From assembly GCA_030450535.1 (NCBI GenBank), contig JAKDIK010000044.1, positions 1-12,642 of the forward strand: a DNA stretch of 12,642 nt. The letters are read 5' to 3'. Under the pieces are notes generated by a model. The model was not told where the DNA came from, did no database searches, and was given only the letters and a program-made list of their open reading frames with translations. Position 1 is the first letter of the stretch. Each line of letters opens with the position of its first letter. Both the position numbers and the translations under genes were made by a program. This document shows, in pieces, positions 7,153 to 12,642 of the stretch. Source of the DNA: Propionibacteriaceae bacterium. Lineage in GTDB: Bacteria; Actinomycetota; Actinomycetes; Propionibacteriales; Propionibacteriaceae.

Positions 7153-7160
7153 GGGGGGAC

Positions 7161-7967
7161 GTGACCTGGCAACCGAAACTCGTGGCCCTCGACGTCGACG
7201 GCACCCTCGTCGGTGACGCCAACCTCGTCTCGGACGCGGCGCGTGCCATCGTCTCGCGGGTGGTGGACGCCGGCGTGCCGGTGATCCTCGCCACCGGACG
7301 GGGATGGGCCGCCGCCCAGACCGTCATCGACCAGCTGCCGATTCAGCACGCCGAACACGTGTGCTCCAACGGCGCGGTGACCGTCCGTTACCCACCCGTC
7401 GAGGTCGTCGACGTGCTGACCTTCGATCCGCGGCCGGTGGTGGAGCGCATCCGCGCCGAGATCCCCGACGCGCTCGTCGCCGTCGAGACGGTCGGGCGTG
7501 GCTACCAGGCCAGCGCCCCCTTTCCCGACGGCGAACTTCTGGGAGCGATCGAGATCGTCAGCATCGACGCGATGATGAGCCGCCCCGCCACCCGCGTGGT
7601 GATCCGCGACCCCGCTGCCAGCGAGCAGGAGTTCGTCGAGCTCGCCCACCGGCTCCATCTCGAGGGTGTGAGCTACGCCGTCGGCTACACCGCGTGGCTC
7701 GACATCGCCCCCCACGGCATCGACAAGGCCCACGGGCTGGCCCGGGTCTGCGCCCGGGCCGGCGTCGCCGCCGAAGACGTGCTCGCCGTCGGCGACGGTC
7801 GCAACGACATCGAGATGCTGACCTGGGCCGGCCGCGGCGTCGCCATGACCGGCGCCCCGCCCGAGGTGCTCGCCGTCGCCGATGCCGTGACGGGCAGCGT
7901 CGCCGACGACGGCCTCGTCGCCGAGCTGGGGCGCTGGTTCGCGGCCGGCTCACCCCGGCGGGGATAG
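7161..7967 (+). CDS. HAD-superfamily phosphatase, Cof subfamily (IIB)
   Basis: A 268-residue cytosolic Mg2+-dependent phosphatase, probably acting on a sugar phosphate or another small phosphate ester. All four HAD motifs are visible. Motif I is ALDVDGTL (nucleophile D11, acid/base D13). Motif II is ILATGR (T45). Motif III is K189 in GIDKAHGL. Motif IV is GDGRNDIEML (211-220; D212 and D216 bind Mg2+). The C2B-type cap lies between motifs II and III (about 75-185), as in Cof/YbiV-type enzymes. The GTG at 7161 was chosen because the core begins six residues later; the same frame is open far upstream, but that stretch lies antisense to corA. The stop codon overlaps a TAGCCT box for the next gene. 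The substrate cannot be told from sequence. Confidence 0.9.
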   Translation: MTWQPKLVALDVDGTLVGDANLVSDAARAIVSRVVDAGVPVILATGRGWAAAQTVIDQLPIQHAEHVCSNGAVTVRYPPVEVVDVLTFDPRPVVERIRAEIPDALVAVETVGRGYQASAPFPDGELLGAIEIVSIDAMMSRPATRVVIRDPAASEQEFVELAHRLHLEGVSYAVGYTAWLDIAPHGIDKAHGLARVCARAGVAAEDVLAVGDGRNDIEMLTWAGRGVAMTGAPPEVLAVADAVTGSVADDGLVAELGRWFAAGSPRRG

Positions 7968-7970
7968 CCT
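7965..7970 (+). promoter_or_regulatory. Putative -10 box (TAGCCT) for the DUF4921 gene
   Basis: TAGCCT starts on the stop codon of the HAD gene and would give a transcription start near 7977, leaving a leader of roughly 35 nt before ATG 8013. The arrangement repeats the -10/stop-codon overlap seen before pheA. No -35 was recognised. Confidence 0.4.
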
Positions 7971-8001
7971 GATCGGACGCACGGGACTCAAGGAAGGGGC
8001 C

Positions 8002-8007
8002 AGGAGG
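8002..8007 (+). promoter_or_regulatory. Strong ribosome binding site for the DUF4921 gene
   Basis: AGGAGG lies 5 nt before ATG 8013 and fixes that start. It is flanked by GGCC on the 5' side and partly overlaps a GGCC, so a 4-bp hairpin could form, but it is too small to be meaningful. Confidence 0.8.
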
Positions 8008-8012
8008 CCGGC

Positions 8013-9350
8013 ATGCAGGTGTACGAGCGCGAACCCGAGTATCTGACCACCCTGGCCGATGGCACGGTCAAGCAGCTGAACCCGTTCACCGGCACGGAGG
8101 TGTGGACCGTGCCGGGCCGCGGCAACCGGCCGCTCGGGCTGGCGTCCGGCCCCGCCCAACCCATCGACCACACCCGCGACGGTGCACACTGCGCGTTCTG
8201 CGAGAAGCGCTACCTGGAGACCCCGCCGGAGAAATCGCGCGTGGTCCACCGCGGCAACGACACCTGGGAGACGCATTACCGGACGCCGGCCGAGGAGCTC
8301 GACCACACGGTCGCGGCGTTCCGGCGCATCCCGAACCTGTTCGAGATCCTCAGCTACGAGTACTGGCACCTCAACTACGGCTACGAGCTGCCCAGCCGGG
8401 TGGCGTCCCGCAAGGAGGCCTACCTCGCGTCCGAGGCCGGCTGGGAGCACGTCCGGACAGTCGTCGGCATGAAGCTTCGCGCCTCCGGCATGAGCCAGCA
8501 GCAGGTGGACGCCCTGCGCCGCGACGAGGTCGTCGCGGCGGCGTCCGGCTTCTTCGGGGGCGGCCACGATCTCATCGTGGCCCAGCGGCACTACACGGCG
8601 GACGCCACCGCGTCGACGCAGCTCGCATCCGCGGGCACGCTCAGCGTCGAGGAGCATCGCGAGTTCGTCAGGTTCACCGTGGAGTCGGTGAAGGGGCTGT
8701 ACGACCTCAACCGGTACGCCCGCTACGTGACGGTCTTCCAGAACTGGCTCAAGCCCGCCGGCGCGTCGTTCGACCACCTCCACAAGCAGCTCGTGGCGAT
8801 CGACGAGCGCGGCGTCCAGCACGAGGCGGCGCTGGCCAAGCTGCGCGCCAACCCGAACCTCTTCAACGAGGCGGCGACCAACTACGCCTCCTACAAGAAC
8901 CTCGTGATCGCCGAGAACGACCACGCGCTGGCGTTCGCGGGTTTCGGCCACCGGTTCCCGACGATCGAGATCTACGGCAAGTCGGAGATCTGCGACCCTT
9001 GGGAGCTTCCGCCCGAGGAACTGCGCGGCATGGCGGACATGATCCACGCGATGCAGGCGGCGACCGGGCCGGACATCCCCTGCAACGAGGAATGGCACTA
9101 CCGGCCCATCGACGTCGATCTGCCCATGCCGTGGCGGGTCATGCTGAAATGGCGGGTTTCCACACTGGCCGGGTTCGAGGGCGCGACGAAGATCTACCTC
9201 AACACGATCTCGCCGGTCATGCTGCGCGATCGAGTGGTCGAGCGGTTGTTCTCGCTGCGTGCCGAGCGCCGGGTGGCCGACGACCTGAGGATCGCCTTCG
9301 AGGCGCCCTGCCGCCCCAACTCCCTGCGCTATGCCCGGCGCGGCCGCTGA
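8013..9350 (+). CDS. DUF4921-family protein, GalT/HIT-like nucleotidyltransferase fold
   Basis: The 445-residue soluble protein resembles the DUF4921 family, which is often annotated as related to galactose-1-phosphate uridylyltransferase. Visible features are an N-terminal CAFC pair (C60, C63), which could bind a metal as in GalT, and FDHLHKQL at 253-260. There H255-L-H257-K-Q259 matches the H-x-H-x-Q active-site pattern of the GalT branch of the HIT superfamily, whose second His is the nucleotidylated residue. Other conserved-looking blocks are YEYWHLNYGYELPSR (115-129) and FQNWLKPAGASFDH (242-255). A nucleotidyl or phosphoryl transfer to a sugar phosphate is therefore plausible, but the real substrate is not known. 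ATG start with AGGAGG 5 nt upstream. It follows the HAD phosphatase by 45 bp; a shared role in sugar-phosphate metabolism is only inference. Confidence 0.8.
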   Translation: MQVYEREPEYLTTLADGTVKQLNPFTGTEVWTVPGRGNRPLGLASGPAQPIDHTRDGAHCAFCEKRYLETPPEKSRVVHRGNDTWETHYRTPAEELDHTVAAFRRIPNLFEILSYEYWHLNYGYELPSRVASRKEAYLASEAGWEHVRTVVGMKLRASGMSQQQVDALRRDEVVAAASGFFGGGHDLIVAQRHYTADATASTQLASAGTLSVEEHREFVRFTVESVKGLYDLNRYARYVTVFQNWLKPAGASFDHLHKQLVAIDERGVQHEAALAKLRANPNLFNEAATNYASYKNLVIAENDHALAFAGFGHRFPTIEIYGKSEICDPWELPPEELRGMADMIHAMQAATGPDIPCNEEWHYRPIDVDLPMPWRVMLKWRVSTLAGFEGATKIYLNTISPVMLRDRVVERLFSLRAERRVADDLRIAFEAPCRPNSLRYARRGR

Positions 9351-9360
9351 CGGGCTCCAC

Positions 9361-9366
9361 TAGGCT
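9361..9366 (+). promoter_or_regulatory. Putative -10 box (TAGGCT) for the DUF1707 gene
   Basis: TAGGCT lies 10 nt after the DUF4921 stop and would start transcription near 9373, about 26 nt before ATG 9399. GAAAGG at 9385-9390 is a usable Shine-Dalgarno (8-nt spacing). No -35 was recognised. Confidence 0.4.
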
Positions 9367-9398
9367 CGTCTCAGCACGATCACCGAAAGGCACCCGCG

Positions 9399-9956
9399 AT
9401 GTCCGAGTCTTTGCCTGAGCGGCCGCTGTGGTCGCGGTTCAGTGCCGACCCACACCGGCACCCGACCGTGCGCGCCAGCGACGCCGATCGCGACGTCGCT
9501 GCCGAAGTCGTCAACGCGGCGTTCAGCGACGGACGCCTCGACAACTTGGAGCACGCCGACCGGCTCGAGGCGGTGCTGCGGGCCAAGACTCTGGGCGAGA
9601 TCGTGCCGCTGCTGTCGGACGTGTCGCTCGCCGCGCGTCCGGAGCGGACGAAAACGCCGGTCGCGCGCGTCCGGGACACCTCGCTGCGGACGTGGCTCGG
9701 GCTGGCGCTGCTGTTCAACGTGATCTGGATCGCCAGCTGGTTGCTTTCGGGCAGCGCGCCCTACTACTACTGGCCGATCTGGCCCATGATCGGCACGGGG
9801 ATCCCGGTGATCATCGCCTACCTGTTCCCCGACCGGGCCGCGTCCGACCCGGAGCTGATGGCGCGCATCGAGGCAGATCGCGGCGCCCGCGCGCAGTATC
9901 GCGACGCGCGGCGTGATTACCGGGACCACAAGCGGGATCGGCGTCAGGGGCGCTGA
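9399..9956 (+). CDS. DUF1707 domain membrane protein
   Basis: The 185-residue protein has an N-terminal DUF1707 (SHOCT-like) domain at about 22-75: VRASDADRDVAAEVVNAAF, GRLDNLEHADRLEAVLRAKT and LGEIVPLLSDV. This domain is common in actinobacterial small membrane proteins and its role is unknown. Two hydrophobic segments follow (about 98-117 and 123-143), separated by an aromatic SAPYYYWP turn, as in 2TM-domain proteins. The C-terminal tail (about 150-185) is strongly charged, rich in R, D and K, and probably cytoplasmic and helical. ATG start with GAAAGG 8 nt upstream. It is followed after 62 bp by the ABC exporter operon, which seems to have its own promoter. No function is claimed. Confidence 0.85.
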   Translation: MSESLPERPLWSRFSADPHRHPTVRASDADRDVAAEVVNAAFSDGRLDNLEHADRLEAVLRAKTLGEIVPLLSDVSLAARPERTKTPVARVRDTSLRTWLGLALLFNVIWIASWLLSGSAPYYYWPIWPMIGTGIPVIIAYLFPDRAASDPELMARIEADRGARAQYRDARRDYRDHKRDRRQGR

Positions 9957-9982
9957 GCGTCAGCAGGGCCGCGGGCGACCCA

Positions 9983-10012
9983 TTGGCCATTGTCAGAACC
10001 GGCCGATAGGTT
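9983..10012 (+). promoter_or_regulatory. Putative promoter of the ABC exporter operon (leaderless start)
   Basis: TTGGCC (9983-9988) and TAGGTT (10007-10012) are separated by 18 bp and look like a -35/-10 pair. The -10 ends 6 nt before GTG 10019, predicting a transcript starting at or next to the start codon. The GCCGCC between them has no Shine-Dalgarno. Confidence 0.55.
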
Positions 10013-10018
10013 GCCGCC

Positions 10019-10957
10019 GTGTCCGTGATCGAAGCCCGCGAGCTCACCAAGACCTACGGCGACTTCACCGCCGTCGACGCGATCTCATTCGATGTCGCGC
10101 CGGGGGAGTCGTTCGGCCTGCTCGGCCCCAACGGCGCCGGCAAGTCCACCACGATGCGCATGATCGGCGGCACATCGCTGCGCACGTCAGGCAGCCTGAG
10201 CGTGCTCGGCCTCGACCCGGAGCGCCACGGGCCCGAGGTTCGGGCGTCCCTGGGCGTCGTGCCCCAGCAGGACGCGCTCGACGAGGAGCTCCGCACCCGC
10301 GACAACCTGTTCGTCTATGGCCGCTACTTCGGGCTGCCGCGGGCCTACCTGAAGACCAAGGTGACGGAGCTGTTGGAGTTTGCCCAGCTCACCGAGAAGG
10401 CCGACGAGAAGGTCGGGGCGCTGTCGGGCGGCATGAAGCGGCGCCTGACCATCGCCCGCGGACTCATCAACGAGCCGCGGGTCCTGCTGCTGGACGAGCC
10501 CACCACCGGCCTCGATCCGCAGGCCCGCCACATCCTGTGGGATCGGCTGTTCCGCCTGAAGGAACAGGGCGTGACGCTGGTGCTCACCACGCACTTCATG
10601 GACGAGGCCGAGCAGTTGTGCGACCGGCTCGTCGTCATCGACCACGGCCGGATCGTCGCCGAGGGGTCGCCGCGCGGCCTCATCCGGGAGCACACCACCC
10701 GCGAGGTGGTCGAGGTGCGCTTCGGCTCCGCGCGCAACGCCGCGATGCAGGCCGAGCTGGGTGAGCTGGTCGCCGGGGACGACGACCGGCACGGCATGGA
10801 GGTGCTGCCGGACCGCATCCTGCTCTACACCGACGACGGCGAGGGGCTGCTGGAGGAGATCAACCGGCGCGCCCTCAACCCGCTGACGCAGCTCGTCCGG
10901 CGTACCTCGCTGGAGGACGTGTTCCTGCGCCTCACGGGGAGGTCCCTCATTGACTGA
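10019..10957 (+). CDS. ABC transporter ATP-binding protein (NodI/DrrA-type)
   Basis: The 312-residue ATPase powers an ABC-2 type exporter. Walker A is GPNGAGKST (36-44), the Q-loop is at Q83/Q84, the signature is LSGGMKRRL (135-143), Walker B is VLLLDEP (155-161) followed by TTGLDP, and the H-loop His is H192 (LTTHFMDEAEQLCDRL). The wording from the signature onward is close to NodI and DrrA, the ATPases of lipo-oligosaccharide and drug or lipid exporters. The C-terminal extension (about 225-312) is typical of DrrA-like proteins and ends with SLEDVFLRLTGR. GTG start without a Shine-Dalgarno, 6 nt after a TAGGTT box. Its stop codon overlaps the TTG start of the first permease by 8 nt, so the operon is translationally coupled. 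The substrate is unknown; drug, lipid or glycan are possible. Confidence 0.93.
   Translation: MSVIEARELTKTYGDFTAVDAISFDVAPGESFGLLGPNGAGKSTTMRMIGGTSLRTSGSLSVLGLDPERHGPEVRASLGVVPQQDALDEELRTRDNLFVYGRYFGLPRAYLKTKVTELLEFAQLTEKADEKVGALSGGMKRRLTIARGLINEPRVLLLDEPTTGLDPQARHILWDRLFRLKEQGVTLVLTTHFMDEAEQLCDRLVVIDHGRIVAEGSPRGLIREHTTREVVEVRFGSARNAAMQAELGELVAGDDDRHGMEVLPDRILLYTDDGEGLLEEINRRALNPLTQLVRRTSLEDVFLRLTGRSLID
10936..10942 (+). promoter_or_regulatory. Ribosome binding site supporting the TTG start at 10950
   Basis: GGGGAGG lies inside the end of the ATPase gene, 7 nt before TTG 10950. It supports the rare TTG start and translation by re-initiation or coupling. Confidence 0.75.
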
Positions 10958-11789
10958 GACGGACGCCGGCCCGCGCGTCACCTTCACCGGGCTCGACCAC
11001 CACGCCCTCGCCGCGCGGACGCGCCGCTGGGGCTGGCTGCAGTACGCCGGCTACCGGCAGGTCGCCGAGATGCCCTTCCTGGCCACGGCGCTCGCCGTCG
11101 CCTTCGGCAACCCGCTGCTCTACCTCGCCGCGATGGGGCTGGGGCTCGGCTCGATCGTGCAGGGCGACGTGGACGGCGTCCGCTATCTCACCTTCGTCGC
11201 CCCCGGCCTGCTTGCCGCCACGGTCGTCACCACGGCGGCGCAGTACGGCACGTGGCCGATCTTCGGCGGATTCAAGTGGCAGAAGAACTACCTGGCCGCC
11301 TACTCCACCCCGATGGAACCTGGCCAGATGGCGCTCGGCGAGACCCTCGCCATCGGCGTCCGGCTGGGCGTGCAGGCCGCGTGCTTCCTGCTGGTGGCGA
11401 GCCTGTTCGGCGCGTGGCCTTCGGCGTCGGTGCTGCTCGCCCTCCCGGCCGTCGCCCTCGCCGCCCTGGCGATGTTCACCCCGCTCATGGCCTACTCGGC
11501 GACCATCGAGAACGAGGGGTTGCAGTTCAACTTCGTGCAGCGGATCATCGTCATGCCGATGTTCCTGTTCGCCGGCACGTTCTTCCCGCTGTCAGTGATG
11601 CCGTGGTACCTCCAGTGGGTCGGTTGGATCTCTCCGATGTGGCACGGCACCCAGCTCGCGCGGATGGCGTCCTACGGCATGGCCAACCCGCCGTGGCTGA
11701 CCGCGATCCACGTGGCGTACCCCCTGGCGCTGGTCGTGCTGGGGCAGTGGTGGGCGGGCCGCACGTTCGCGAAGCGGCTGGTGGGCTGA
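10950..11789 (+). CDS. ABC-2 type transporter permease (NodJ/DrrB-like), first of two
   Basis: The 279-residue membrane subunit has about six hydrophobic segments (near 43-68, 80-98, 132-152, 160-182, 198-217 and 252-268) after a cytosolic N-terminus. Residues 202-215 (MPMFLFAGTFFPLS) followed by PWYLQW and SPMWHGTQLAR match the conserved end of NodJ-type ABC-2 permeases. TTG start with GGGGAGG 7 nt upstream, overlapping the ATPase gene by 8 nt. Its TGA overlaps the ATG of the next permease by one base (TGATG), so the three subunits are very likely made together. It is clearly related to the next gene, so the transporter is probably a heterodimer of two different permeases with two copies of the ATPase. 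Confidence 0.9.
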   Translation: MTETDAGPRVTFTGLDHHALAARTRRWGWLQYAGYRQVAEMPFLATALAVAFGNPLLYLAAMGLGLGSIVQGDVDGVRYLTFVAPGLLAATVVTTAAQYGTWPIFGGFKWQKNYLAAYSTPMEPGQMALGETLAIGVRLGVQAACFLLVASLFGAWPSASVLLALPAVALAALAMFTPLMAYSATIENEGLQFNFVQRIIVMPMFLFAGTFFPLSVMPWYLQWVGWISPMWHGTQLARMASYGMANPPWLTAIHVAYPLALVVLGQWWAGRTFAKRLVG

Positions 11790-12642
11790 TGGGCACACCG
11801 CCGATGCCCGCCGCGTCCACCACGGCCCTCAGCACCCAGGCCACCGACGTCATGGCGGCCACCAAGCAGCGGCTCCGCCGGCGTCCGGGCTGGATCGCGA
11901 ACCTCTACGCCGGCAACGCCCGGGCGGTCATCGGGCGCGGATTCCGCGTCATCCGCACCGCCAACTGGGGCGTGGTCGCCACCGGCTTCTTCGAGCCGGT
12001 GTTCTACCTGCTCGCCATGGGCGTCGGCATGGGGGCGCTGGTCGGGTCCGTGCCGGGGCCGGACGGCCAACCCATCAGCTACGCGATGTACATCGCCCCC
12101 GCCCTGCTCGCGACCTCGGCGATGAACGGAGCGGTGTACGACTCGGTGAACAACGTGTTCTTCAAGATGCGCTACTCCAAGCTGTACGAGGGCATGCTGG
12201 CCACATCGCTCGGCCCCATGGACGTCGCGATCGGCGAGATCTTCATGGCGCTGTTCCGGGGGTTCCTGTACGCCATCGGGTTCCTCGGCGTGCTGGCGAT
12301 CATGGGGCTGGTCACCAGCTGGTGGGCGCTGGCGATGATCCCCGTCGCGGTGCTGATCGCGCTCGGATTCGCGTCGGTGGGCATGGCCGTGACGAGCTTC
12401 ATGAAGAGCTTCCAGCAGCTCGACCTGGTGCCGATGGTGCTGCTGCCGATGTTCCTGTTCTCGGCGACCCTGTACCCGATCACCGTGTACCCCGAGCCGA
12501 TCCAGTGGTTCGTGAAGGCGATGCCGCTGTGGCACGGGGTGGAGCTGATGCGCCAACTCTCGGTGGGCTACCTGGACGGCCTCACGCTGGTCCACGCGCT
12601 GTACTTCGTGGCGCTCAGCGTGCTCGGCATCACAGCCGTGAC
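11789..12642 (+). CDS. ABC-2 type transporter permease (NodJ/DrrC-like), second of two, 3' end missing
   Basis: The reading frame from ATG 11789 stays open to the window end: 284 residues, truncated by the window. A hydrophilic, basic N-terminus (about 1-50, longer than in the first permease) is followed by hydrophobic segments near 61-85, 100-118, 153-175, 178-202, 212-232 and 267-284. LPMFLFSATLYPIT at 219-232 then QWFVKAMPLWHGVELMR aligns with MPMFLFAGTFFPLS and SPMWHGTQLAR of the preceding gene, showing the two are paralogues. The start shares a base with the previous stop (TGATG). ATG codons at 11804 and 11852 are alternative starts that would shorten the odd N-terminal extension. One ATPase plus two permeases matches DrrABC-type exporters. 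Confidence 0.88.
   Translation, partial: MGTPPMPAASTTALSTQATDVMAATKQRLRRRPGWIANLYAGNARAVIGRGFRVIRTANWGVVATGFFEPVFYLLAMGVGMGALVGSVPGPDGQPISYAMYIAPALLATSAMNGAVYDSVNNVFFKMRYSKLYEGMLATSLGPMDVAIGEIFMALFRGFLYAIGFLGVLAIMGLVTSWWALAMIPVAVLIALGFASVGMAVTSFMKSFQQLDLVPMVLLPMFLFSATLYPITVYPEPIQWFVKAMPLWHGVELMRQLSVGYLDGLTLVHALYFVALSVLGITAV

Noticed and set aside
6426..7160. Upstream extension of the HAD gene frame
   Set aside because: It runs antisense through corA and lacks HAD-like sequence; the DVDGTL core begins just after GTG 7161.
1..12642. Possible mobile island, defence or CRISPR locus
   Set aside because: No direct-repeat array, integrase, transposase, att site or nuclease gene was seen. Gene content is mostly core or common actinobacterial, and base composition appears uniform by eye.

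Overview
The window is very GC-rich, with GTG and TTG starts and tight gene packing. It looks like chromosomal DNA of a high-GC Gram-positive (Actinomycetota), possibly Propionibacteriaceae or a relative. The actinobacterial traits are DUF1707, DUF4921, an MptA/MptB-like GT-C mannosyltransferase, a PAP2/diacylglycerol-kinase fusion, and pheA and serS close together, as in mycobacteria. The genus is an inference from gene content and was not tested by any search.

Layout. (1) 3-2137, plus strand: the 3' end of a probable polysaccharide pyruvyl transferase-like gene, then a membrane GT-C mannosyltransferase; both suit cell-envelope glycan synthesis. (2) 2147-3067, plus: pheA (prephenate dehydratase), meeting a minus-strand PAP2 phosphatase/lipid-kinase fusion (3092-4648) tail to tail. 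(3) 4732-6006, plus: serS, divergent from the fusion and convergent with corA (6144-7121, minus); a 25-bp inverted repeat fills the serS/corA gap. (4) 7161-9956, plus: a Cof-type HAD phosphatase, a DUF4921 GalT-like protein and a DUF1707 membrane protein. (5) 10019 to the window end, plus: an operon of one ABC ATPase and two ABC-2 permeases (NodI/NodJ or DrrABC type); the last permease runs off the window. No tRNA, rRNA, CRISPR, transposase or phage gene was seen. The largest gene-free stretches are about 125-140 bp.

How the genes work together: this is mostly core metabolism (phenylalanine synthesis, tRNA charging, Mg2+ transport) mixed with envelope and lipid functions and an exporter. Apart from the ABC operon, few genes are obviously functionally linked.

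The most notable non-coding signal is promoter architecture. Four plus-strand genes (pheA, serS, the HAD gene, the ABC ATPase) start with GTG 6-8 nt after a TANNNT -10 hexamer and lack a Shine-Dalgarno, which predicts leaderless mRNAs. The remaining plus-strand genes that follow an intergenic gap have a TANNNT box further upstream plus a Shine-Dalgarno. I do not see a convincing undescribed multi-gene system here; the candidates below are modest leads.
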